From positions 1 through 8,782 of the forward strand of contig JAITXH010000155.1 of assembly GCA_031284845.1 (NCBI GenBank): a stretch of DNA of 8,782 nt, given 5' to 3'. This stretch comes from Puniceicoccales bacterium (lineage in GTDB: Bacteria > Verrucomicrobiota > Verrucomicrobiia > Opitutales > UBA953). Positions 1-5,970 of the stretch are shown here, piece by piece. The notes beneath the pieces were generated by a model. The model was given only the letters and a program-made list of their open reading frames with translations, had not been told where the DNA came from and searched no databases. Positions within the stretch are counted from its first letter, which is position 1; each line of letters starts with the position of its first letter. Both the position numbers and the translations under genes were made by a program.

Positions 1-2
1 TT

Positions 3-197
3 GTTCTTCGGCGAGCTGCCGCTGCTCCCTTTGCACAAAAATTCATAGCATTGCTCAAAGCGCGTAAAGATGACCCGCAGTTCAAGCGTCCTGATCCCAA
101 AACGAGTCCCACGCGGAGCAAAGGACAATTCCTCTATTCTCAAAACGAACTGGAGTTGCACATCCAGAAATTAGAACAATTGGCAGGTTCGCTTTGA
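3..197 (+). CDS. 3' end of an unrecognised protein gene (partial)
   Basis: Reading from position 3 there are 64 codons without a stop, ending in TGA at 195-197; the other two forward frames close early (TAG at 46-48, TAA at 62-64). The peptide is lysine- and arginine-rich in the middle (…KARKDDPQFKRPDPK…) and ends in a probable amphipathic helix (…NELELHIQKLEQLAGSL). It has the look of a real protein C-terminus, but I do not recognise the family and assign no function. The start lies before the window. Its sequence is more AT-rich than the genes from 611 onward, as is the spacer after it, so it may belong to a different compositional block. It could also be a chance open frame. Confidence 0.45.
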   Translation, partial: VLRRAAAAPFAQKFIALLKARKDDPQFKRPDPKTSPTRSKGQFLYSQNELELHIQKLEQLAGSL

Positions 198-266
198 GCG
201 TTGTAGCGCTTGTTGGCAAAATGTTGAGAGGGCAATGGTGCTGATGATTTTTTTATCCACGAATTT

Positions 267-389
267 CACGAAGGCTGGCGCAATTACTCTGTCCCAAAAG
301 TTTTTAAACCTCTTGTGAAAATTATATCTGAGTGAGTGACCTGTGATTTCGCTTCCACGAGGTATTTTCTGTCTGCTCCAGCCTTCGTG
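267..389. repeat. 12-bp inverted repeat pair (267-278 / 378-389)
   Basis: CACGAAGGCTGG at 267-278 is the exact reverse complement of CCAGCCTTCGTG at 378-389, with 99 bases between. With uniform base composition, a match this long this close is expected only about 0.06 times in a window of this size. The right arm runs into a tandem duplication of CTTCGTGT. This could be two oppositely oriented copies of a dispersed short repeat, or the ends of a degraded small element; no transposase gene lies between the arms. Confidence 0.7.
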
Positions 390-460
390 TCTTCGTGTGA
401 AAAAGAAAGCGTAACTGCCGATTTTGAAGGCAGCTGTGACATTGAATCATTTGCATATGT

Positions 461-516
461 GGGCATTGGGGGGCCTGCCCGGAAGCGGCGAGACGCCGCT
501 TCTACTCTCATTTTTT
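461..516. terminator. Tandem hairpins with T-run: possible terminator or palindromic repeat
   Basis: GAAGCGGCG (482-490) and CGCCGCTTC (494-502) form a perfect 9-bp stem with a 3-base loop. Immediately before it GGGCA (461-465) can pair with TGCCC (476-480). A T6 tract follows at 511-516, eight bases after the strong stem, which is far for a classical intrinsic terminator. The element lies 264 bases after the upstream stop codon and 95 bases before folK. It could end the upstream transcript, or it could be a REP-like palindromic unit; the sequence alone does not decide. Confidence 0.4.
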
Positions 517-610
517 GAGGTTCACCGCAGAAAGGATTTTTCACGAACTGCCGGGCGAATTCTCGTGAATATGCCGACCGACCCGCATATCTTGCTCGTA
601 ACTTTGTGCC

Positions 611-1141
611 ATGCCCGAACCCATGAATCATCATGCGATCCTCGCACTCGGCGGCAATCTCGGCGACCGGGCCGGGTATCTCGCCGCCGCCGCCGCTGCA
701 TTGCATCGCCTGCCGGGTATGTGCGTGCTGGCGGCATCCTCGCTTTACGAGACGCGCCCCGTCGGATTCACAGCACAACCCGACTTCCTCAACGCCGTAG
801 TGCTCGTATCCACTCCACTGGTACCCGAAGCGCTGCTGGGGGCCTGCCAACGCATTGAACACGAACAGGGGCGGGTGCGAGAGAAGGCGAACGGCCCCCG
901 CACTCTGGATATTGACCTGCTTTTTTACGGACGCGAACACCGGCAAACGGCGCAACTGACATTGCCGCATCCGCGCTACGCGGAACGCGCCTTTGTGTGC
1001 GTGCCGCTGGGCGAATTGCTGCGCCTGCCGCCCTTGTCCGGCGATGCCGCATGGGATTGGCTGCGCCGGGAACTTGAGGTGCTGCCCGCCTCCGCCCGCG
1101 ACTCCGGGGACTGCCGCTTGTGGTCGGCATTTTCTTTTTAA
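611..1141 (+). CDS. folK: 2-amino-4-hydroxy-6-hydroxymethyldihydropteridine pyrophosphokinase (HPPK)
   Basis: This cytosolic folate-pathway enzyme transfers pyrophosphate from ATP to 6-hydroxymethyl-dihydropterin, producing the substrate of dihydropteroate synthase. The 176-residue product carries the HPPK signatures in order: LALGGNLGDR (11-20), SSLYETRPVG (43-52), QPDFLNAVV (56-64), the core NGPRTLDIDLLFY (94-106) with the two magnesium-binding aspartates at 100 and 102, and LPHPRYAERAFVCVPL (118-133). Length is normal for a single-domain HPPK, with no fused FolB or FolP. The start at 611 has no Shine-Dalgarno sequence; ATG 623 (residue 5) is an equally plausible start and leaves every motif intact. 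The stop is 12 bases before comEC, suggesting co-transcription. Confidence 0.95.
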   Translation: MPEPMNHHAILALGGNLGDRAGYLAAAAAALHRLPGMCVLAASSLYETRPVGFTAQPDFLNAVVLVSTPLVPEALLGACQRIEHEQGRVREKANGPRTLDIDLLFYGREHRQTAQLTLPHPRYAERAFVCVPLGELLRLPPLSGDAAWDWLRRELEVLPASARDSGDCRLWSAFSF

Positions 1142-1153
1142 CATCTGGGGAAA

Positions 1154-2863
1154 ATGAGTAACAATAACACCGAAGAGGAAGACAAAACCGTGTTCCTGCT
1201 CCCCCCGGACTTGGAAGAGGGAATAACCGGCCCGGGACACCTGCCGTTGCTCTGGCTGCTGATACCGCTGGTGCTCGTGTTTTCGGTCTGCTTCACCTTT
1301 GACTGGCACGCGCCGCGGGTGGGCCTCGCGTTGTTACTCGGCGGCGGCGGTGGCGCACTGGCCATCGCATGGCGGCGTCCGGCGTGGACGCGCCCTTGGG
1401 CGGCATGCCACCTCACGGGAAGCGCGGGTCTGGCATTCTTACTCTTTGCCGCACAAGTGCCCACGCTCCCGGACTGGAGCGGGCTGCCGCCGCGCGAAAC
1501 GGCACTGACCGTGCGCTGGGAACAGGTTTTCGCCGGGCGCCCAAGTGCCAAGACAATCACCGGCATAGCCCGCGTGCTCGAAGCGCCTCCTGAAACGCCG
1601 GGACTGGTGGGCAACGACATCTACTGCCAAGTGCGGCTCCCCGTCCCGGAAACGGTGCGCAAGCGCGGGGCGGCGTTCACCGTCTCCGGCGTGCTCGATA
1701 TGACGCGGCGCCAAATCACCGACGATGATGCCTCCGGGTTCCTGCGCTTCCTCGAAAGACGCCGGGCCACGATGGCGCTCACACGCGGTCGCCTCGGCAA
1801 ACTCATCGCGGAGCCGGCGGCATTCAGCGCGTGGTGTGCTCGCCAAAGTGTGCGCATCGAAGCCGTGTTGCAACGCGGGCTGGAAGGGCGCCCGGATGAG
1901 GCGGGGCTTTACACGGCCATTTTACTGGGCAAGACGGCTCGCATTTCCAAAGAGACGCGGGCGGCGTTTGCGCGCACGGGCACACTGCATCTTTTTTCGG
2001 TAAGCGGCCTGCACGTAGGCGTAATCGCCGCGGCGTTGTTCTGGCTGGGGCGGCGCATCCGTGCCCCGGGGGCGCCGTGGCGGGTGGGCGTCATCGCAGT
2101 CATGTTTGTCTTCGTCATGGTCACGGGCGGTTCACCCGCTGCGTTGCGTGCGTGGTTGATGGTGGCCTGTGTGCTGGCGGCGCGCTTCGTGGACCGGCGA
2201 GGCGGAGCGGCGGCGGGGTTGGTGCTGGCGGCCTCGGCAGTATTGCTGTGGGAACCGCGCCTGCTGCTCGACATCAGCTTCCAACTCTCTTACGGCGTCG
2301 TCGCCGCGCTTGTTTTTTACGGACTTCCGCTGGCGGCGTGGTTGCGCGAAAGGTGGAACCCGTGGGCATTTCGCCCGGCAAGTGGCGGGTGGCGGCAGCG
2401 GGTAGCGGAGCGGGCGCTGGACTGGCTCACGGGCAGTTTGGGCATAGGCGCGGCCTCCATGCTGGCAGGTGCGCCACTGGTGGTGACGCATTTCAATTTG
2501 TTTTCGGCAGGCTCATTGCTGGCAAATCTCGGTGTCGTGCCGCTCGCCTTTCCGGTGATGGTAATCGGCTTTGCAGTCATGGCCCCGGGTCTTGCGGGGC
2601 TGGACGCATTGGTGGCACCCCTTAATTGGCTCGCCGGCTGGAACCTCCTGCTCCTTGGGGCGCTCACCAAGCTGTTTTCCAATCTGCCCGGCATGGCATG
2701 GACGCTCGAATACCGCGCCGAATGGATAGGACAGGTCACTACCTTGATATTGCTGGGCGTATGGCTGGCGCTGCCCTTTGGTGCGGCAAAGCGGCACCGC
2801 GGGCTACTCTTTCTCGTGCCGCCTGCCGTGGTGTTTCTCTCTTTCGCACTTGGCACACGGTAG
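1154..2863 (+). CDS. comEC: ComEC/Rec2-family DNA-uptake channel protein, lacking the metallo-beta-lactamase domain
   Basis: ComEC is the inner-membrane channel that takes single-stranded DNA into the cytoplasm during natural transformation. The 569-residue product has two or three N-terminal membrane helices (about 31-102), a soluble OB-fold-like region (about 110-235), then the polytopic competence domain from about 250 on. Family motifs are visible: GLYTAILLGKTARI (251-264), the SVSGLHVGV segment around SGLH (284-287), GSPAALRAWLM (326-336) and DISFQLSYG (373-381). The protein ends after the last helices (about 550-565), so the C-terminal metallo-beta-lactamase domain of ComECs such as the roughly 776-residue Bacillus subtilis protein is absent. 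The start is supported by a GGGG run at 1147-1150, unusually close to the ATG. The N-terminus is acidic and asparagine-rich. Confidence 0.92.
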   Translation: MSNNNTEEEDKTVFLLPPDLEEGITGPGHLPLLWLLIPLVLVFSVCFTFDWHAPRVGLALLLGGGGGALAIAWRRPAWTRPWAACHLTGSAGLAFLLFAAQVPTLPDWSGLPPRETALTVRWEQVFAGRPSAKTITGIARVLEAPPETPGLVGNDIYCQVRLPVPETVRKRGAAFTVSGVLDMTRRQITDDDASGFLRFLERRRATMALTRGRLGKLIAEPAAFSAWCARQSVRIEAVLQRGLEGRPDEAGLYTAILLGKTARISKETRAAFARTGTLHLFSVSGLHVGVIAAALFWLGRRIRAPGAPWRVGVIAVMFVFVMVTGGSPAALRAWLMVACVLAARFVDRRGGAAAGLVLAASAVLLWEPRLLLDISFQLSYGVVAALVFYGLPLAAWLRERWNPWAFRPASGGWRQRVAERALDWLTGSLGIGAASMLAGAPLVVTHFNLFSAGSLLANLGVVPLAFPVMVIGFAVMAPGLAGLDALVAPLNWLAGWNLLLLGALTKLFSNLPGMAWTLEYRAEWIGQVTTLILLGVWLALPFGAAKRHRGLLFLVPPAVVFLSFALGTR

Positions 2864-2890
2864 AAAGGCAATGGTCGCCCCTGCAAAATA

Positions 2891-2930
2891 GGCGGGCGAA
2901 GCGCTTTTGCTTTGCCTCCACCGCCTTTTT
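2891..2930 (+). terminator. Probable intrinsic terminator after comEC
   Basis: GGCGG (2891-2895) pairs with CCGCC (2921-2925), and inside it GCGAAGC (2896-2902) pairs with GCTTTGC (2909-2915) with one G-T pair; a one-sided 5-base bulge separates the two stems. T5 follows directly at 2926-2930. It lies 28 bases after the comEC stop and 37 bases before mcsA, so it probably separates the two transcripts. Confidence 0.55.
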
Positions 2931-2967
2931 CGCGCAGATCCCCGGATAACAAATCAAAAGGACTTTC

Positions 2968-3489
2968 ATGGGCGATTCTTATTCATGCTCCGTTTGCGGG
3001 GCACCAGCGACCATACACCTGACCCAAATCAGCAGTAGTCAGGTGTCCAAAGTCCATTTCTGCGAAAAATGCGCGGCAAAAAATAATGTGCTCGCGAGCA
3101 CGCTTTCTCCCGTGGCGCATGCGCTCGCCGCCCTGCATCAAGCGGAGGCCGCAGAAGCGGAAGATTCCGCCCCGGTGGTCGTCTGCCCGCAGTGCGGTTT
3201 CAAGTCTTCCGATTTCAACAAAGCGCACCGTCTCGGTTGCCCGGAATGCTACAAGGTGTTCACCGGGCTGCTGGGCGAGTTGCTCCCGAAACTCCAACCG
3301 GGCGGGCAGCACCATGGTAAAATGCCCGGTGGCAAAACGCTGCAAAACGCCGTGCGGGAAGCGCTCGATGCCGCACGCAAAAACATGCGCACGGCCATTG
3401 ACACGGAGGCCTACGAAGACGCTGCGCGGCTGCGCGACGAAATCCAGCAACTCGAGGAAGTGCTCTCCGGCGTCGCCGCCACAGGCTAA
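2968..3489 (+). CDS. mcsA: McsA-like zinc-finger/UVR-motif protein, activator of McsB
   Basis: McsA is the zinc-binding adaptor that activates the protein-arginine kinase McsB. The 173-residue product (Bacillus subtilis McsA is about 185) has four CxxC pairs: C7/C10, C32/C35, C73/C76 and C91/C94. Then come the family-typical HHGKMP (115-120) and a C-terminal UVR motif (about 136-166) containing AIDTEAYEDAARLRDEI. UVR motifs also occur in UvrB, UvrC and ClpC, but the zinc motifs and the McsB gene next door make McsA the clear reading. AAAAGGA at 2955-2961 is a good ribosome binding site for ATG 2968. I see no CtsR heptad repeat (GGTCAAA-type) upstream, so the Firmicutes mode of control is not evident. 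mcsB starts 13 bases after the stop. Confidence 0.93.
   Translation: MGDSYSCSVCGAPATIHLTQISSSQVSKVHFCEKCAAKNNVLASTLSPVAHALAALHQAEAAEAEDSAPVVVCPQCGFKSSDFNKAHRLGCPECYKVFTGLLGELLPKLQPGGQHHGKMPGGKTLQNAVREALDAARKNMRTAIDTEAYEDAARLRDEIQQLEEVLSGVAATG
3015..3046. repeat. 9-bp inverted repeat at the start of mcsA
   Basis: ACACCTGAC (3015-3023) and GTCAGGTGT (3038-3046) are exact reverse complements with 14 bases between, beginning 48 bases into mcsA. The element could be an mRNA hairpin or an operator. About one 9-bp inverted repeat with a spacer of 30 bases or less is expected by chance in a window this long, so it may mean nothing. Confidence 0.35.
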
Positions 3490-3502
3490 CTTCTGCACGC
3501 CC

Positions 3503-4609
3503 ATGCACCTTAAGACCCTCTTTTCTGCAGAAAGCGAACTCACGCACAACTTCGGCGCCCAACAGGCCGTAGTGTTGAGCACGCGCATCCGGCTCGCCCG
3601 CAATCTCAACCGCCACCCCTTCCCCGGCTGGGCCAACGCCGCCAAACGACAGGGGGTGCGGACGCTCTGCCTCGACGCCCTGAGTGCGCTCCCAAAACTG
3701 AAAAAGGGACACACCTGCCGCATGGACGACCTCGACCCCGGCGAAAAAGCGTTGCTCGTGGAGCGCCACCTCATCAGCAAGGAACTCGCTTCGAGCAAGG
3801 ATAGCGCGGTCGTCATCAGCCGCGACCAGACCTGCTCTGTCATGGTAAACGAGGAAGACCACCTGCGCATCCAGGTCGTGCGCGGCGGTTTCCACCTCAA
3901 GCGTGCATGGAAGCAAGCCGACCAACTGGACACAGCTCTCGAAAATGCGCTCGAGATGGCCTATTCGCCGCAAATGGGTTACCTCACGGCCTGCCCGACC
4001 AATCTCGGGACCGGGATGCGTGCTTCGGCCATGTTGCACTTGCCCGCGCTCGTGCTCTCCGGGCACATGGAAAAAGTCGTCCGCGCCGTCAATCACGATG
4101 GCCTCGCCGTGCGCGGCTGGTTCGGTGAAGGCTCGGATGCCTCCGGCAGTATTTTCCAGATATCCAACCAGCACACGCTCGGCTTCTCCGAGGCGCAGAT
4201 CCTGCGCCACCTCATCCACTGGCTCAAGAGTATCATCGAACAGGAGGAAAATGCCCGGTTGCGCCTTTTTGAAGAAGACGCGCCGAAGTTGTTCGACCGC
4301 ATCTCGCGCAGTTTCGGCACCCTCAAACATGCCCAGTTGCTCACTTCCGTCGAAGCCATGGACTTGCTCTCCTTCATGCGGCTCGCCTGCGATATCGGCA
4401 TGTTGCCTGCGGAAAACCGCGTCCTTGTTGACCGCATGATAATCCAGAGCCAGCCCGCGCACATTCAGTCAATCGCCGGAAAGGAATTGAAGCCCAAGCT
4501 GCGCGACACCATGCGTGCCCAGCTCTTTCGCGAAAATTTCAAGGCATTGCCCGATTTACAATTGGACGTGCTGGAATACCCGAAGGGAACAAAACAGGGC
4601 GGGGAATAA
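3503..4609 (+). CDS. mcsB: Protein-arginine kinase McsB
   Basis: McsB phosphorylates arginine side chains on proteins; in Gram-positive bacteria this marks them for the ClpC-ClpP protease. The 368-residue product (Bacillus subtilis, about 363) has the phosphagen-kinase fold signatures: STRIRLARNL (26-35), NEEDHLRIQ (116-124), CPTNLGTGMRAS (164-175) with the family's active-site cysteine at 164, and RGWFGEGS (204-211). RDTMRA at 334-339 matches the RDxxRA motif of the phosphoarginine-binding pocket described for McsB, which favours a protein-arginine kinase over a metabolic creatine/arginine kinase. The frame stays open back to 3086, but ATG 3503, just after the mcsA stop, gives the family N-terminus. 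There is no Shine-Dalgarno sequence, so translation may be coupled to mcsA. Confidence 0.95.
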   Translation: MHLKTLFSAESELTHNFGAQQAVVLSTRIRLARNLNRHPFPGWANAAKRQGVRTLCLDALSALPKLKKGHTCRMDDLDPGEKALLVERHLISKELASSKDSAVVISRDQTCSVMVNEEDHLRIQVVRGGFHLKRAWKQADQLDTALENALEMAYSPQMGYLTACPTNLGTGMRASAMLHLPALVLSGHMEKVVRAVNHDGLAVRGWFGEGSDASGSIFQISNQHTLGFSEAQILRHLIHWLKSIIEQEENARLRLFEEDAPKLFDRISRSFGTLKHAQLLTSVEAMDLLSFMRLACDIGMLPAENRVLVDRMIIQSQPAHIQSIAGKELKPKLRDTMRAQLFRENFKALPDLQLDVLEYPKGTKQGGE

Positions 4610-4643
4610 AAACGCTTGAAGGACGCGTAGCCGCCCCCGCCTT

Positions 4644-5438
4644 ATGCCGTTTCCCGATGCCCACAACCACCTGCAAGATCCGCAGTTGGCCTCCCGCCTC
4701 GACACGCTCGCCGCTCAAGCCCCCGCCGCCGGCGTAGAGCGCGTGGTGGTCAACGGCACAAGCGAGCACGATTGGCCGCGTGTAGCCGAGCTGGCACGCC
4801 GCTGGCCGCACTGGGTCATCCCGGCGTTTGGCCTGCATCCCTGGCACTCCGGGACGCAAAGCGCACACTGGCTGGAAACATTGCGCACCTATCTCGAAGC
4901 CTTTCCCTGTGCACCTGTAGGCGAAATCGGCCTCGACCACAGCACCCACCGCAAGGCAAACGCGCCGATGCAAGAAGAGGCACTGGCGGCCCAACTGGTG
5001 CTGGCCCGCGAGTTGGCCCGCCCCGTGGTGCTGCACTGCGTGAAAGCCTCCGGTGCCCTTGAGACGGCCTTGCGCGGACATCCCCTCCCGCGCGGATTTT
5101 TAATGCACGGCTACAGCGGCTCCGCAGAGCAAATGAAGGTGTTCGCCTCTCTCGGCGGATGGTTTTCCTGTTCCGGCCAAATCTTCGACGAACGGCAGGC
5201 CGCAAGACGCGCCGTTTTTCAGGCCGTGCCTCTGGAGCGCCTGCTGGTGGAGACGGATGCCCCCAACATGGCATGGCCGGAAGAATGCCGTGCGGACACG
5301 CCCACAGGCGATAATACACTGAATCTGCCCCGGATTTATGCCGCGGTAGCGCACCTGCGAGAAATGCCAGCCGATTTGTTTTCTCAAAAAATCGCGGAAA
5401 ACTTCGCCCGTTTTTTCCAAACTGAAGCTGGACGCTAG
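4644..5438 (+). CDS. TatD-family metal-dependent hydrolase
   Basis: TatD-family proteins are metal-dependent phosphoesterases of the amidohydrolase-like TIM-barrel type; several are 3'-5' DNA exonucleases or D-aminoacyl-tRNA deacylases, but the substrate cannot be read from the sequence. The 264-residue product shows the expected metal ligands: D5 with H7 and H9 in DAHNH, E94 in VGEIGLD, H131 in LHC, H155 in MHGYSGS and D205 in ETDAP; GLHPW (63-67) is also typical. Length is normal. ATG 4644 is the only usual start, because an in-frame TGA lies at 4617-4619. GAAGGA at 4618-4623 is 20 bases upstream, too far for a standard ribosome binding site. It lies 34 bases after mcsB, so co-transcription is likely. 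I leave the symbol blank because TatD paralogues are hard to tell apart. Confidence 0.9.
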   Translation: MPFPDAHNHLQDPQLASRLDTLAAQAPAAGVERVVVNGTSEHDWPRVAELARRWPHWVIPAFGLHPWHSGTQSAHWLETLRTYLEAFPCAPVGEIGLDHSTHRKANAPMQEEALAAQLVLARELARPVVLHCVKASGALETALRGHPLPRGFLMHGYSGSAEQMKVFASLGGWFSCSGQIFDERQAARRAVFQAVPLERLLVETDAPNMAWPEECRADTPTGDNTLNLPRIYAAVAHLREMPADLFSQKIAENFARFFQTEAGR

Positions 5439-5546
5439 AGACAGCAAAGCTTTCAGATCGCCCCTCCCCTTCCCCCTTTTCCCCATCGGGAAAATCGAAC
5501 GGCAGTTTCTTGTTTTCTATTTTTCAGGAACTGTTTTTTTCAGGCC
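5439..5546. other. Pyrimidine-rich spacer with a 7-bp hairpin
   Basis: The spacer holds an uninterrupted 24-base C/T tract (5461-5484). TTTTCCC (5477-5483) and GGGAAAA (5488-5494) form a perfect 7-bp stem with a 4-base loop. No T-tract follows the stem directly, so it is not a standard terminator. A T-rich stretch follows, with TTTTTCAGG occurring twice just before the gloA start. This could be the leader or promoter region of gloA, but no clear -35/-10 pair is visible. Confidence 0.35.
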
Positions 5547-5936
5547 ATGCCACTCATTCAAAAACTTCTGCATACCCGGATGCGCGTTGACGACCTCGAA
5601 CGCACGGTGAATTTCTACAAAACCATCCTCGGACTGGAAGAAGTGGAACGGGAAACCTCTCCCCGCGGATCACAATTGGTGTTCCTGCGCACGCCGGGCA
5701 GCGAAGAACTGCTCGAAATCACTTACTACCCGCATTCAGGGCCGGTCCATGTGCAGCCGGATTTGATGCATCTGGCATTTGCCGTGGAGGATTTGGCGGC
5801 ATTTGAAGCGCACCTTAAAGCAAACGGGCTGGCGTTCAGCGACGGTCCCCACCGGACTGCGCACGGGCAGCGCATCGCCTTTATTGACGCACCCGAAGGC
5901 TACGAAGTGGAACTTATCGAATCGCCGCTTATTTAA
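5547..5936 (+). CDS. gloA: Lactoylglutathione lyase-like VOC protein (glyoxalase I)
   Basis: Glyoxalase I converts the methylglyoxal-glutathione hemithioacetal to S-lactoylglutathione, the first step of methylglyoxal detoxification. The 129-residue protein is a two-module VOC fold and keeps the four metal ligands: H9 in LLHTRMRV, E57 in LLEITY, H75 in MHLAFAV and E122 in YEVELIE. These sit close to the Escherichia coli GloA ligands H5, E56, H74 and E122, and R13 matches the conserved arginine after the first histidine. EGYEVELIE at the end is typical. Within the VOC superfamily other substrates (methylmalonyl-CoA epimerase, other thiol cofactors) remain possible, but the ligand spacing favours glyoxalase I. 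ATG 5547 is needed to keep H9; only a weak AGG lies just upstream. Confidence 0.82.
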   Translation: MPLIQKLLHTRMRVDDLERTVNFYKTILGLEEVERETSPRGSQLVFLRTPGSEELLEITYYPHSGPVHVQPDLMHLAFAVEDLAAFEAHLKANGLAFSDGPHRTAHGQRIAFIDAPEGYEVELIESPLI

Positions 5937-5970
5937 TAAAAAAACGGGCCAGCCCGCCTGACCAGTTCGC

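Larger units (their letters stand above)
198..610. other. Gene-free, AT-richer spacer with repeats
   Basis: This 413-base stretch holds no convincing gene: its open frames are short, or run antisense into folK. It is visibly more AT-rich than the coding DNA downstream. It contains a 12-bp inverted repeat (267-278 and 378-389), a perfect tandem 8-mer CTTCGTGT (383-390 and 391-398), another TTCACGAA at 540-547, and two adjacent hairpins (461-480 and 482-502) followed by a T6 run at 511-516. The promoter for folK should lie here, but I see no convincing -35/-10 pair. Repeats of the CACGAA/TTCGTG type between genes are, from memory, common in Verrucomicrobia-like genomes; that link is an inference. 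Confidence 0.6.

Noticed and set aside
336..858. Short + strand frames at 336-518 and 424-858 as small genes
   Set aside because: The first has no ribosome binding site or recognisable features and runs through the inverted repeat and palindrome; the second continues out of frame into folK.
284..1309. Long minus-strand open frame (341 codons) across the spacer, folK and the start of comEC
   Set aside because: It is antisense to folK, which has unmistakable motifs, and its translation is low-complexity and unlike a folded protein; long antisense frames are common in GC-rich coding DNA.
3086..3502. Upstream extension of the mcsB frame overlapping mcsA
   Set aside because: The residues before ATG 3503 are an out-of-frame reading of mcsA and do not match a McsB N-terminus.
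3260..4462. Minus-strand open frame of 400 codons opposite mcsA/mcsB
   Set aside because: It is a shadow of mcsB, whose catalytic motifs are clear on the + strand, and it has no recognisable protein features.
5938..5957. CGGG/CCCG hairpin between gloA and queA as a terminator
   Set aside because: The stem is only 4-5 bp, and the homopolymer (A7) is on the 5' side, which would suit a minus-strand transcript; there is no minus-strand gene here.
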